From Polytrichum commune (lineage: Eukaryota; Streptophyta; Polytrichopsida; Polytrichales; Polytrichaceae): DNA of 64,000 nucleotides. The DNA lies in the NCBI GenBank assembly GCA_950295325.1, contig OX485805.1:39233501-39297500 (forward strand). Direction: 5' to 3'. Below the pieces are notes generated by a model. That model was given only the letters and a program-made list of their open reading frames with translations, was not told the DNA's origin and did no database searches. Shown here piece after piece: positions 43,452 through 55,667 of the stretch; position 1 is the first letter of the stretch, and the number at the start of each line of letters is the position of its first letter. Both the position numbers and the translations under genes were made by a program.

Positions 43452-44990
43452 TCAATCCAAGAAGGAAATATTTTTTGGGAAGGGTGAGAAGTTTTTGGGC
43501 AAAGAAAACCTTATGTGTCTTGGGTTGCCCATAAAATATGTAAGTAGGTCTATACATAGGCTTGTACATCCACAACATAGCTTCACTTGTGGAGGGGGAG
43601 GTTGTACACTAGCATCGATAGCATTTGGCCGATGAAGTGACACATGAAAGGCATCGTGAATCTTGAATGTGCTTGATAGTTGCACACAATATGCTACGAC
43701 CCTTATCTTCTTGGTTATTTGAAATGGGTCAATTACTATGGCAACAACTTTGTAGCACCTACGACCATCAAGTTATTGTTGGTAGTGTTTACAATTTACA
43801 AGCACTTGCCGGTCTACCTCGTAAGAAAGCTTCTGGTTTTTCTCATCATCACAATATTCATATCTTTGTTGTGCAACAATTAAATGTCTCTTTGCCTAGC
43901 CAATTACATCTAACATATGCTCAGCAAAATTATTTGTAGCAAGGACTTGACACTTGCTGATCCCACTGATTGGTGTCACATGATGTTGACCAAATGTTTA
44001 GGAAAAATAGAATATTCCAAATAAACTCTTGTCAATAGTCATTATATGCAAATCCTACCATAGCAAGGAATTCATCCCAGTCATCCTACCATGGATTGAC
44101 ATGGTGTTGCAACATGTCCTCAATGACGTGGTTTACCCATTCTGTATGTTCATCGGTTTTAGGATAAAATGTGATGGACATAGCCAACCTTGTCCCAAAA
44201 GATCATGCATTTCATTTCAAAACCTACTTGTGAATCTAGTATTCCTATTGCTTAGATTTACTTTGGGTAGACCATGAAGTTTATACACATGATCACGAAA
44301 TAACCTTGTTATTTGTTTAGTAATAACATGTGTCGTGATTGGCATAAAGTGGGTCATTTTGGAAAGCTTATCCACACACATAAAGATGGCATCATAATCA
44401 TGAGTGGAAGGTGTCAAGAAAAAAAAAATCATGCTAACCACTTCCCAATTCATGTCAAGAATCTCCAATGGTTGTAACGGGTTTGTTGGCTTCAAAGTGG
44501 GAGCTTTACTTTGTTGGCAAATCTCACAAGATTTATATAGCTCTTAATGGACCCTTGCATCTTAGGCCACTAGAAGTTTACTTGCACCCTCTTCCAAATA
44601 TGAATTATCATAACATGACCACTGTACATTGCATCATGATGTTCATGAGGTAGAAAAAACCTAATATTCAAACCTTGGAAGGACACATCTTGAACCACTA
44701 TTGTCTTATCATGCCGCTAGATGTGATTCTCAAAAACAAAATGCCTCAAATTGTGCAGGTTTGAAAACCAAGGATCAAGAGCATATCTTGCAATGATTGT
44801 ATGATAGAACTTAGAAATACTAACAAAGTTAGAATACCCTTTAGGGTGATTGTCTAGCTCTCTTGGATCTCCTTGCATATTGTTGGCCAACACTAATTGA
44901 AGGACTAAATCATTTGAAACTATGATGGGTGTCATTAAGGCATTTTGAATACCCGTGTCTAGCAGATTCCTACTCAAGGGATCAACCATA
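43452..44990 (-). pseudogene. Chromovirus integrase
   Basis: Starting near 44,990 with DPLSR (end of RNase H), the reading passes a zinc-binding segment ending in SCEICQQSKAP (near 44,515), then the core: PLQPLEILDMNWEVVSM, DYDAIFMCVDKLSKMTHF, and FRDHVYKLHGLPK (44,280). The first catalytic Asp of the core (the usual VSMDF) has become Ile, and Asn is seen where the second Asp (SDRD) is expected. The C-terminal part ends in STFKIHDAFHVSLHRP near 43,630. It cannot be active. Confidence 0.8.
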
Positions 44991-44999
44991 TTGATCTAT

Positions 45000-46260
45000 C
45001 GGGTGGTATACCCACTTATAGACAAAATTATGCTCCAAGAATTCCAACCATTGAGTTTGACACCTTGATAGATGTTGTTGTGACCTTAAATACTTGAGTG
45101 CAGTTGTGGTCTATCACATAGTGCAATCAACCCCCTCTAAGTAACACCGCCAAGGTTCACATGGCGTGCACAATTGTTGCTAACTCTTTCTCTCTAGTGG
45201 TATAATTCCTCTCAACATGGGAGAATTTCCTACTTTCAAAGGCAAATAGGTTTTCTTCCTAAAAGTAAATTTGCTCTTGGCCCTATTAGAGGAGCATCAT
45301 TAACAACCTCAAATGGCTCCCTTAATTTGGGTAAGGTCAAAACTGGTACATGTGTTAAGGAGAATTTAACATTTTCAAAGGCACGTTCACAAACCTCTGT
45401 CCAAATGAACTTAGTTTTTGCTTCGTGTCAAAGATGTCAAAGGTACCACCAAAGTAACATATCCATGGATGAACTTGCAAAGTAATTGCAAACCCCAAGG
45501 AAGACTATAATTGTTCAATTTCAAGAGGTCTATGCCACTTTGTAACAATTTCAATTCTCCTAGGATCCATCTTAATGCCCTCTTTGCCAAATATATCATG
45601 GCTTTAGTAGTGCAGTTTTTTTTTTTTTTTTTTCCCGAGTGGCGCTTAGCCATCTTGGCATAAAACTAATTTTCTCTTAAAACTTGGAATACTTGCTTTA
45701 AATGTTGTGCATGTTCTTCCTTACTCTTTGAGAAAATTAGGTTATCATCAAGATACACCAACACAAACTTCCCGATGAACTTACTAAAAACTTGGTTTAT
45801 CACTCCCTGGAAAGTAGTTAGGGCATTAGTAAATCCAAAGCTTAAGACCTTAAATTGATAATGCCCAAATGAGGTTTTGAACACCGTTTTAGGTGTCATT
45901 TTCCTCTAATATACGAATTTGGTGATATCCTTGTGCCAAATCTAGAGATCAAAATGCACTAGCACCTACTAATTGATCAAACAAATCATCAATGTGAGGT
46001 AACGAATAACAATTCCTTACCGTTTGCTTAATGAGTGCAAGATAATCGACCACCATTTGTAGTGCTTCATCATTTTCTTGTTAAATAATATGGAAGTCCC
46101 ATAGATGATCAACTGAGCTCAATCCATCCACTTTCCAAGTGTTCCATGATCTACATTTTGGCCTCCCGCAACTCCAAAGGACTCATCCTATAGATTGGCC
46201 TAAAAGGTGGCTTCCCATCCAGCTCAAATATTAGCAAATTCCTCCAATGTTGTGGCATAA
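45000..46260 (-). pseudogene. Chromovirus reverse transcriptase and RNase H
   Basis: RT begins with KPPFRPIYRMSPLELREAK and EHLESGWIE (46,210-46,105), followed by SLPHIDDLFDQL and YHQIRI, then the frame 45,899-45,666 with FGHYQFKVLSFGFTNA and the catalytic VYLDDNLIFSKS. A T18 run at about 45,617-45,634 splits the next frame, which leads into RNase H remnants ending near 45,000. Frequent stops show old age. Confidence 0.85.
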
Positions 46261-46369
46261 GATGGTGCCATTGCATCCTCTTCATCATCTCCAACCATAA
46301 TTAATTGAACTAGGAACGAGGTTGCTCCCTTCCAAATTGACCTTTTGAATTACATGGTAGTGAGTCTAT

Positions 46370-46700
46370 GGGGATTACTCAAATTTTGCATTGGTTTCGC
46401 ATACACAATCATGTTACAACAACCTCATAAAACACACAATATTTAGATTGAAAATCCAAGCGTACTTGTGTTGTACTAACCAAATGTTGTCCAATATTAG
46501 GTCAATACCATCACTCAACTTAGGGAAAATGCAATCTATTTGACTCTAATATTGTTGTATTTTAGCACGAACCTTAATATGGCCACCCATAGGAACTTGA
46601 TGACCATGGCATAATACCAAAGTTCTACTACCCTTCTTTACTTTCAACCAAAAGGTATTAGCAATGTGATGCAACACTGTTCATTAAAACATATGCATCT
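46370..46700 (-). pseudogene. Chromovirus aspartic protease end
   Basis: The minus strand reads SDGIDLILDNIWL (near 46,510) and then a decayed phrase ending in HVIQKVNLEG. This resembles the GxDxVLGxxWL and following β-strand of the chromovirus protease, just before RT. The catalytic D-[ST]-G motif was not found. Confidence 0.5.
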
Positions 46701-46750
46701 TGATGCGCTACTTGCCCTAAGAAGTTCATCATCAATTGAGGTGACAAAGT

Positions 46751-49309
46751 GAGCTTATTCAAAATGTGTGGTCTGGCCTCATCTAGATATACTTCGTGTG
46801 AAGTGGTAGGTCCCAACTTCCATGCTCTCATTGGCTAAGATTGTATGGATTGCCTCAAGTTGACTTGGGACTTAGGAATTGGGACCCATGTGAGCCGGCC
46901 CTAAGATGCGCTTGAGATGGAAGTCCAAGGGGTAGGGTCTAACAAAATGGAGCAATCCTATTGTCCAAGACGTGTAAATTGGACGAAAGACCTTTAGATG
47001 AGGGTCCAAGACCAAGAAGAGAAGAGGCAAAGAGAGGTGTCTCCTACATGGCATCATCTTGGAGGGAAACATTAACAATCCGAACCAAGAAATAAAGCCT
47101 AAAGGATAGCTCATGTTTTAGAGAACCATTTTGGAAGGTAGGGTGGGGTTCAAGGGTTCAATTTGAATCAATTACTTCAAATGGTCCCTATGTTCTTGGA
47201 CCGTGGACCCCCCCCCCCCCTCCCCCCTCCCCCCAAATCTAAGGCGCCCTTAAGAGTCCAAGATTACACTAGGGTCCAAGATTCAAAGAAGTTTTAAGAA
47301 CAAGTGATCTTGTTGGTTGAGAGCAAAATTTTGGTCCCAAGGAGGTTTTACACACTAGGGTCCGAGTCCAAAGTATAAGAAAATGAAGTGGTGTTAATAT
47401 GGTACCACTTTTTTGCCAAATCTTGTTGGTCTCAACTCCAAAAAATATTCTATCTAATTTGAGAAACCAATCTTCAAGCATGTCATACAACACAAACATG
47501 GAGCATTGTGTTAAACATCTTCTATGCACATGGACCATAATTAACAATTCTCATTTTTAAAAATATCTTAAAGTTTAACAAAACTAAGTGATCTCCACAA
47601 ACTTTGAACTTACATTGTGTTGAGTATGCAAATTCACCCACAAGGGCTAAACACCACAAACTCAAATAGTTTTCATAATGTCACGTATTCACCCACCAGT
47701 TACTAGCTCAAAGTTACATAAACTTATCCTAGAATATGAAAATAAGTAGGGTTATGTGTCATTACTTAAGTATAGGAGTTTTTAATCGACATTCGCATCC
47801 ATGACATTATGCAACTGCTATCAACCGTTCCATTCTAATCATATTCAATGACAGTGCTTTACCCGAATCTCAATTGTTTTTTCAAGTTGAATCTACTTAC
47901 TGACAAGCATCTATAATGTATAATCCTAGCACCTTACATGACATATTCTTGGCCCCACCCAACGTGGTCACTTAGTTAAATAATATCATGTCAAGTGTTT
48001 ATCCAACTCGACACTCTTAGAATCTTCTCAAATGTTAGGTTCGCTTTACGCAAGAGGGATCAATTCAATTGGTCCAAGAAAGTCCTTAAACATTCACTGG
48101 TGTAATAACCGAATTTCTATCCATCTTCACTCATTTTCATCATCATTGTTGGTGTTGGTCCAAGTCCAAAAAACGGAGCGTTTGATACTATGTTGACACA
48201 TGGCGCACTTGAGATTCAATTGACATTTTGACACTTGTGGAGCACTTTTCAATCCACTCATGGCACCCCCACACCTCATCCTTTGGATTGCTTTCATTTA
48301 AGGCATGTATGTAAGTGACCTCTCATGGTCACCATTCAATGGGTGTGACATACTTCAAACAACCTATTCAATTGTTTAAAACTTCATGATCATGCGAAAC
48401 GACCATGAGGACCTATATTAGGGAATCGTCCATAAGGTTAAATATGTCTCAATCTTATTAGCCATTCATCGTTACTAAGATTGAACTAATATCATGATAA
48501 TTTATATCCTTTTCATTGCATTGAACTTGGGTGGAATCAAGTCATGATGAAATCATAAATGAGTGCTTTATGATGTTATTTTGAGGACCAAATGTGTAGC
48601 TCAACACTACGTTGACCAAAGTCAACGCAACTGACTTTGTTTGTCTCGTGGCTTACATATACGTGTGTGGACATATATAACATGTTGAATACATCATTCT
48701 CGTTTTGAACTTCGAAAATTCAACACAAGATCATAATTTACTCATGTTGAATAACTTTGATGAAGTTAGATTTGAAATGCGGTATTTAAAAATAACTTGA
48801 TGCATTCGAAATAATACGGTGAAGGTAGTCGAAAACCTAAAAGTTCCTTTTAAACATTATAAACATTAAACAATGAGGTGCATTGATGACTTCTTACCTC
48901 AGACTTGTGTCAAATTGTATTGGGTTATTCTAAGATACTACTTATGTTACTACCTGTACCAAGCAGATCTTGATTCCATATTGGTATTGCAAGAGAAGCA
49001 ACCTTACCAGAATGGATACATCTCATTAAGCTTACTTCAATGAAACTAAATTGGAACGCTACAATGGACATTTATATCAACACTGAAAACAATCCAGACA
49101 TAACAATAATCTCATTACAAAATTTTCTTTCAGTATTTGTGATTTCTAATCAAGGTTACTCCCTTAACATTGGAACATTAATACATTCTACACATCCCAA
49201 AGTCAAAAAACTTAATTATTACATGTTGATACTAGTTTTTCTCTTGCTAATCCATTTGCAAGTTCATGCAGATGCCCAACAAAATAAAACTTCTTTCTAT
49301 TTTCTTCTC
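46751..49309. other. No gene recognised; C-run inside
   Basis: Minus frames at 46,872-47,114 and 47,269-47,547 have no family motif. A poly-C tract with two T interruptions spans 47,208-47,234 and could form a quadruplex on the other strand. The rest is AT-rich and unremarkable. Confidence 0.4.
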
Positions 49310-49334
49310 TAAACCCTAAACCCTAAACCCTAAA
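49310..49334. repeat. Short interstitial telomere-type repeat
   Basis: Three and a half units of CCCTAAA, the common plant telomere motif, stand about 70 bases left of the mariner-like element. Such short runs arise at repaired breaks and also occur as telo-box promoter motifs. No gene starts nearby, so a repair scar is the more likely reading. Confidence 0.85.
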
Positions 49335-49406
49335 GATTCACTTTGATTGCACATGGATTGTCATTTGCTCACTTTGATTGCAAGCCTCAATTGAGGTTCT
49401 TTGATA

Positions 49407-50099
49407 CTCCCTCTGTTCCAAAATGAATGTCCAGTGTGATGTTTGCCACCTATTAAACCGGTAGGTACAAAAAATTATTATCAATGCAGCTAATGTGTTG
49501 CATTGATCCTCACAGTCCTATATAGCAAGCAAAGGTGGTTGAAATATAAAAATATTAGCACCAAGAGTACAAAAAGTGGTCACAAGGAGCTCTCCACTCA
49601 ACCACCCACTGTGGTTCTTATATTTAGAACAAACAACATTTTTTACAACATTCTTCTTTGGCATGATTCCAATGCACCAAAGAGTACATTGTCTGACTAC
49701 TGTGTGCAAAATTTATGAAGGGATCGAAGTTTCACTAGTGGATGTATTCCAACAATAAATGTACCACATTCCTCACCAGACAATCAATTTTTAACAAAAT
49801 CATCAAGCTCCAAGGGGACAGTCCATCACAAACTTCCGGAGGCAAGACTATCATGTAGATCCAATAAAATGTTGAAAGAACATCTTAAGTACATAAATAA
49901 TGCAATGATAATCACACAATCCTCTTATAGTCTTCTAATACGTTTAACACTATGCTACTACAAAGCAACTAATTACATAAGAATAATGCATCTATTCTAA
50001 GATAATTACATTATAAACCACCAGGTGTAGTCTTAACATAATAATTACATAATACACCACCCTTTGGAAATTTGTGATATCAATCTGAAACTGAGGGAG
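49407..50099. mobile_element. Stowaway/mariner-type element (693 bp)
   Basis: The ends are CTCCCTCTGTTCCAAAATGA and, on the other strand, CTCCCTCAGTTTCAGATTGA, flanked on both sides by TA (49,405-49,406 and 50,100-50,101). CTCCCTC.GTT with a TA duplication is the plant Stowaway and mariner hallmark. At 693 bp it is longer than usual Stowaway MITEs. Frames within it (such as 49,503-49,718) do not show mariner DDD motifs, so it is non-autonomous. It ends about 190 bases from the transporter stop codon. Confidence 0.85.
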
Positions 50100-50292
50100 T
50101 ACCATGTAAGTAAACATCACGGTTCCAGTAGATGCCGGCAATCGTCCGTTTGTGTGTTACCACCATTGGATGTAGATATTTTGGAATCCTTCTGAACCTG
50201 AAAAACAAACCCTTGATGTCATGGTAGGAAGTCCATCTTATACTTAAAGTTCCATTTTGCAGTCAGTGATTATCTGAAAAGTCACTAAGTTT

Positions 50293-53200
50293 CTAGTTTC
50301 TACTGCAATAAATTGAGGTTGTATGTCTGACATCTTCAAAATTAGGTGAGCAAAGGAAGAAATCTGAGGTGCAAAAGAATTGTAGTGGAAGTTGTGATTC
50401 TACCTTCTTTTCACCTGCATAGTTCACCCACAAAGTTCCCAACAACAACACCGCCCCTCCAACACATGTCCAAATCCTGTCCACGTAAGTGTCAAACTAG
50501 TTCTAAGAAAGTATCCCAATGAACATATGTAACACCATTGTAAGTATCAAGGTTCAGACAACACTTGCCGAACAAGGTAACCAGAAAACCACAGGATAAG
50601 AATCAAGAGAGATAGCTAATCCATTTTAGAATCACATATTATATTCACAGCAATCAATAGGAAGCAATCAAACCTAAGAATGAAAAAGAAAACAAATCAC
50701 ACATGCGGCATCTGTACATTCATTTCCTATTAGGGTTTGAAGATGGGAAGAGTTATCATTTATATACCCTGGTGGCGGAGTGACATGCAAAATCCATCCA
50801 ACAGCTGTTCCCAGTGGTGGCTCCAAAGTGACAGCCATGGCAATCACAAGAGAGGAAGTGTATCGCAAGACTGCATTCAACCCTGTGTGTCCCACGAATC
50901 CGGGACCAAGTGCCAGATACAGAGTGGGTAACCAGAATTCTGCACACACATTCACAGGCTTTGAGTAAATCAATGTGCACCCTTGCTTTTTCGAATTCAT
51001 TTGATTATACATACATTCCTTTCATACAATCAGTATATGCAACAATATGTGGAAGCTGCACCAGACTTCAACAATTAGGGTATGTTCAGTGCTCTTTAAA
51101 TACTGACTGGAACATTCGCTAAAAACGGTAGAATTTGAACGGACAAGGGAAAGCCAAGCCATCCATTTTCCAACTTCTAGTAGCATTTAATTCCTACTTT
51201 CAGTAATATAATGCGATGCTTTGGGGAAATTGGAAATTCACAGGCTTTGAGTAAATCAATGTACACCCTTGCTTTTTAAACTCATTTGATGAACGTACAT
51301 TCCTTTCATGTAATCAGTATATGCAACAATATGTAGAAGGTGCACCAGACTTCACCAATTTGCGTATGTTCAGTGCTCTTTTAAGTACCAGCTGAAACTC
51401 GTTTACAACATTGGTGAAGACTTCAATGGACAAGGAGAGCCAGCCAAGCTCAGTAGTATTTATTTACTACTTCTAGTAATATAATGTGATGCTTTGTGGA
51501 AATTGGAAATTCCTACTTCAAATCATCTTCTCCTCACCTTTCCTAACCCAGCCAAAGGGACCGCAAATCTCCCCTGACGAAGATAGAGACAAGCCCTCTA
51601 GAGCAATGCCTCCAAGAGCCAACAGACAAGCTCCAATAGCTGTTACTGGGAATGCATACACATACAGAGGCATCCAGCCTGCAAGGAAAAGTATCAAGGA
51701 TGTCATGTAGAAAACAGCATATAGGGATGCAAAAGTAGAGAGCACTCCAATTGAACAAAATAATCACAAGTTTCTCATCATTCAGTCTTGAAGAAAATTT
51801 CTTATGCATCCCAGTGGCTGAAACCCAAGGCCCTTCACCCGGATCCCATGGGAACTCCGAGGTTAAGCTGCCTAAGGCTGAAATAGTACTCCTAGCACTT
51901 GATTTCCAGTGCACCCTACCACCTATGGTCCACGAATCATAGTGGGTGTATCTTGGTGATCTGGATATTTTAACCACCCATGTGAGAACCTCAGAACTTG
52001 CCCATGTGGGAGAAGGTGCAGGCCAGCTTCTCCACACCCATTCAAGGTAATCACCTTTAAAAAGAGGTAGTAGTCTTAGAGGGCCCCCTGATTCTCATGA
52101 TGCCCAATTCAGGATAACATATAGACTTAGACCAACCCAAATATGAAGCAACACCATAATTCATGCCAGTGGCAACATTGGAGTCATCCGTTTTTTTTTT
52201 TTTTTTCCCCTTATGGATCACTCCACACTGATTTCAACACAAATGCAGTAATGTAAAAGACCTTGCGGAAACTACTGTACCTCTGAGATGCTGACCGGCC
52301 GAGATATACACAACAAATGCCATAGATGCTGCAAAGGCACCAAGATCACCCAAGAAGGTGACATCATTATCATTCTCCAAGTGCGATCCTCCTACAATAA
52401 TGACCATCCCTCCCACACCCAATGCTACTCCAATTAGTTCCCCTCTCGACAACGGTTTGCCCTGGCAAAATGCCAGTAGGGCTATAATAATGGGAGGGGT
52501 GGAAACAAACAGTAGACTATGCGGCAACGATGTGTGGTCCAAAGACCAGACCTGCAATCACCAAGAGACAAGCAATTCAATCAAACATGCAGATTAAATG
52601 TTGCAGCAAATTTAATAGCACATAAGGTATGTGAGCCTTATGTGGTCACTCTTTTCAACAAAACAGCTATATTTGATTGGTGTACAGCAAGGCCTTGTAG
52701 TTAAGAATGGACACCCAAAAGACATCATGTGTTATGATGAGATTGGACTATGTGCTCAAAATAGAGACACCGTTCTAAGTTCAAAAGTTAACACAATTGG
52801 GAGGCCCCATGTCTTCATTTAAAGAGAACAAAAAATCTTCACGTTGACCTCAGCTCTGAATCTGAAACTTGAAATGATAATCTTACTAATTTGCAGTTGC
52901 CAACTGGATGAGTCAATTCCCGTTTTAATCCAATGGCCACACTTCTTTGTGGAGTTGGAAATGCCCACAATTAGGGCCAAATACCTTAACATTATTGTGG
53001 ACAATGCAATTCAGTTCAAAAGCAGTCAGACTTGTGCACTAAGCCCAGGATAAATTCTTTTAACCAAGAGGTCTTTGTGTAGAAGAGTGACATATGCTCA
53101 CCCAAAGACCGAAATGGAGGGCTAATGCAACGCCACTGATCCCTAAAATGGTAATGTTTATTGTTTGAAGTGATCGATCGCGTGTCAGGACTGGCAAACG

Positions 53201-55164
53201 AAACCACTGCCAGAAGAATCCAGGTAGTAAAATGAAGGATGTCACTTGAAGTCGCCAGCCTGCATTTGTGATTGGTGCCGCTCCCACCATCGACTTTGTG
53301 ACCTGGAAAAAAAATATTGAGATATGAGTAATCATAGATCTTACGCTTCCCATAACATTACCAAAACTTGTAAGAGTGATCCCTTGGAGAATAAACAAGA
53401 ATAAAGCCAAGTCTTTGGACATGAAGCCTTCTCCCATACACCAAGATTTATGTTAAGAAGTGTGCCTGAATGGAATAAATCTTAGTTTATTTGGATAACA
53501 TAATAATTATTCCATTTGGCCGGAACACTACATCGTCTACTTAATGTTGTTATCTTAAACAGAGCACAGAAATTACTTCAACATGGAGCCTTCACATAAT
53601 GTGCTCCATGGCACTTGAGCTGGGAAATACAACATGTACATGCACTATATACAACCTCAAAATTCTCGCTAACATCCATAATCCTTAAAACAATTGCAGG
53701 ACTACGCGATTCCCATTAGCGAAGAGCTTCTGCCCTGCACCCGAAATTTCTGAGGGTGAAGCACACGTTCAAGCACACTCGAAAACATGCCACATGGTCC
53801 AACAGATTGCCTACAAAGCTTTAAACGATGAGAAAAGGCTCTTCTTGATGATAATTACGTTAGATAATGGCCATTAGGTCAACTTGGCTTGCGGCCACCC
53901 GCCCCACTCGACCAGGTCCACCCAATGGCCACCATCTGATACTTTGTAGGCCGGAGGCTTGAGCCAGAAAATTTGTCAATGGTGTAGTTGACGTACCGCT
54001 CCAGCAGAAGACACAGCCAACACCGCAAACACGAGGATGACTGCAACAAACCATGGCTTCAATTCTGCATCTGATAATGCAACTTCTTCAGGTCCAAGCA
54101 ATTTGTCCTCTGCAATTCCACACCCTCCCCCACCTTGATCAACTTCAAATCATATCCTCAGCCTGAATCACAAAATTATTATGCTCCACACATCTCAAAA
54201 TGCAAGTGACCAGCATTTAATGCCTACTTGGTGTTGATGGTACACACCCCCTTCAGCGTTCAATGTCTTTTCAGTGCTAACTCATCAGCATTCAGCTAAT
54301 GATTCATTCAACTTATAATTCAACTCAAATGTAGCAATAAAAAGATCAGAATTACAACCCTACGTTTGGTAGGCATCGTTTCAGTGTAAATTGAGTCGAT
54401 GTGATATTACTGTTCATATCATATGAATTCTAGAGGTTTGTGATGCACCCCAAGGAAATCAATCAAACCATCCCTGCCAACCACCTGCATTGCACTTTTG
54501 TGGAAGGAAACCCATCATATGCACATGAGTGAAAAACCTAGGTGAGGTATGCGGGTGTTATTCGGTTATGTTTCTAAATCGGACAAGATCTATATTTGAT
54601 CGGTGTGTGGGTAGGTGAGCATCAAAGAACAATCACCATAAAGACACAAGTTTAAAAGAGATTGAACTACGTCTTCAAATTTGATTAACTACTCCACACT
54701 CAACTCAATTGTGAACACAACTGGGAGGACCGGACCTATGTATTCAGTTAAGGACTCAACAAACATGCACTTCTGATAACTATAACTAAATAAGGGGAGA
54801 TCCAATCTCCTATCTGGTTTTTGTAGATGTTTCACCAGAGATTTGCTAATGCAACACAACATGGAAGACGTAAATCTGCTCAATAGAAAATGGAGAACCA
54901 GAAAAAAAGAACCGAATAACACCCGCATACCTTAGAAAAGAAGACTGACAATCCACAACAACCTCACTAACAATGAAGACATTTGGCAGAAACTTGAGAA
55001 CAAGTAAGAGCAAGAAATATTATTGAAAATTGTTAGACTCAATGACTTCTCTCACCGAAGGAGTTTCCACTCGCTCTGCTGAGAGAAGGATCACCATCAT
55101 CGCTGATGATGCGATTTGGGCGCCCTTGAGCATCAGATGCTGTGAGGCCATCTGCGTCTGCCAT
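50293..55164 (-). CDS. EamA/DMT-superfamily membrane transporter, 7 exons, 396 aa
   Basis: Exons in transcript order are 55164-55056, 54109-53997, 53302-53102, 52551-52281, 51678-51538, 50939-50768 and 50476-50293. All introns are GT-AG, phases match, and the sum is 1,191 bases. Residues 1-60 are a polar cytosolic leader (start MADADGLTAS). About ten membrane segments follow, in two EamA repeats. Diagnostic phrases are WFVAVILVFAVLAVSSAGA (first helix), ALHFGLWVWSLDHTSLPHS and VSTPPIIIALLAF (first repeat), GVALGVGGMVIIVGG, and GFVGHTGLNAVLRY with LEPPLGTAVGWIL (second repeat). DMT proteins export or exchange metabolites; the substrate cannot be read from sequence. The last exon may be longer or spliced again at GAAAAGAAG|GTAGAA, so the final 35 residues are less sure. 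Introns 1, 3, 4 and 5 contain repeats. Confidence 0.88.
50951..51515. repeat. 286-bp tandem duplication in transporter intron 5
   Basis: Copy 1 (50,951-51,236) and copy 2 (51,237-51,515) both begin 'ttcacaggctttgagtaaat' and stay similar throughout, including 'tcagtatatgcaacaatatg'. Copy 1 starts 12 bases beyond the exon 6 acceptor. The duplication roughly doubled the intron. No splice site of the gene is duplicated intact. Confidence 0.9.
51811..52209 (+). mobile_element. 5S-rRNA-headed SINE-like element in transporter intron 4
   Basis: The first 110 bases match the head of the element at 34.2-34.7 kb and plant 5S rRNA: GGATCCCATGGGAACTCCGA, GGTTAAGCTG, and the shared CCTAGCACTTGATTT after it. 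About 14-20 bases around the C-box are deleted. The remaining body shows no clear likeness to the other element and ends in a T16 run. The flanks are CTTATGCATC (51,801-51,810) and CTTATGGATC (52,210-52,219), a 10-bp repeat with one difference. It is antisense to the host gene. Without it the intron would be about 190 bases. Confidence 0.72.
52622..52835. repeat. Dispersed repeat copy in transporter intron 3
   Basis: This stretch matches 59,718-59,930 ('cttatgtggtcactctt', 'gtagttaagaa', 'gagattgg.ctatgtgct', 'aattgggaggcc') and, more loosely, the left part of the MITE-like element at 54,545-54,932. The three copies define a local repeat family of about 210 bases. Confidence 0.7.
54545..54932. 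mobile_element. MITE-like element with 23-bp terminal inverted repeats, transporter intron 1
   Basis: The left end AGGTATGCGGGTGTTATTCG (continuing GTT) is repeated exactly in reverse complement at the right end (54,910-54,932). Size is 388 bp with no coding frame. Flanks show no clear target duplication. Its left 200 bases resemble the repeats at 52,622 and 59,718, which lack the right end. Confidence 0.75.
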
Positions 55165-55667
55165 AGCTCCACCCGAAATTTGTTCCTTCTGAAATTTGTC
55201 GCCCGAATCGGAGATCCACCTTTGATTTTTTGCCTTCAGTGGTACAAAGATCCTTGCTCATTGCAGCTTGGATATTTCCATTCCTGGGTTTATCTTGTTG
55301 ACGGTGGGTTCGCCTTTGTCATCGTCAATGGCCGGTGTCATAGTTGTAGTTTGTGTGGATTTCGTTGATGTTTATGTTTTGTGTTGTTGTGTTTGTGATT
55401 GTGATTGTGATTTTGATTGTACTACCGGAGCATGGATTATAAAAAATTCCGACGGGGAATGTCGAAGTCTCATTTGCAATTGAGAATGGTAGTGATTTTC
55501 AGGATAATTGTGATATAAGCTTGATTTGCAAAACTCGAGAAGTCTATATCTCGAATTTCTCTTCCTTACAATTTAGAAGAGCAACTTTCCTGCTTATTCA
55601 TATTTATACACAATGGGTAGTTGGGCATGTTTCGTTTTCTTATTCAATCCAAATTACTTAAACAACT
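55165..55667. other. Upstream region of the transporter gene
   Basis: On the minus strand this holds the leader and presumed promoter of the transporter. A TATA-like TTTATAATC (minus strand) is near 55,436-55,444. A CA/TC-rich patch (minus), read as 'tgattgtgattgtgatt' on the plus strand, is at about 55,395-55,420. Plus-strand frames here are shadows. Confidence 0.4.

Larger units (their letters stand above)
43400..46750 (-). mobile_element. Decayed chromovirus-type Ty3/gypsy element
   Basis: On the minus strand the order is protease, RT, RNase H, integrase, as in the pol gene of chromoviruses. Stops and shifts are frequent. The YLDD RT box and the integrase end HDAFHVSLHRP fit this group. 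Neither gag nor LTRs are recognisable at either side, so it is a fragment. It is a different lineage from the element at 7-18 kb, whose RT box is FLDD. Confidence 0.85.

Noticed and set aside
43432..43635. Plus-strand frame with an apparent Cys and Gly cluster
   Set aside because: Shadow of the chromovirus integrase end on the minus strand.
53060..53437. Separate 125-codon membrane protein on the minus strand
   Set aside because: It is exon 3 of the transporter extended into both introns.
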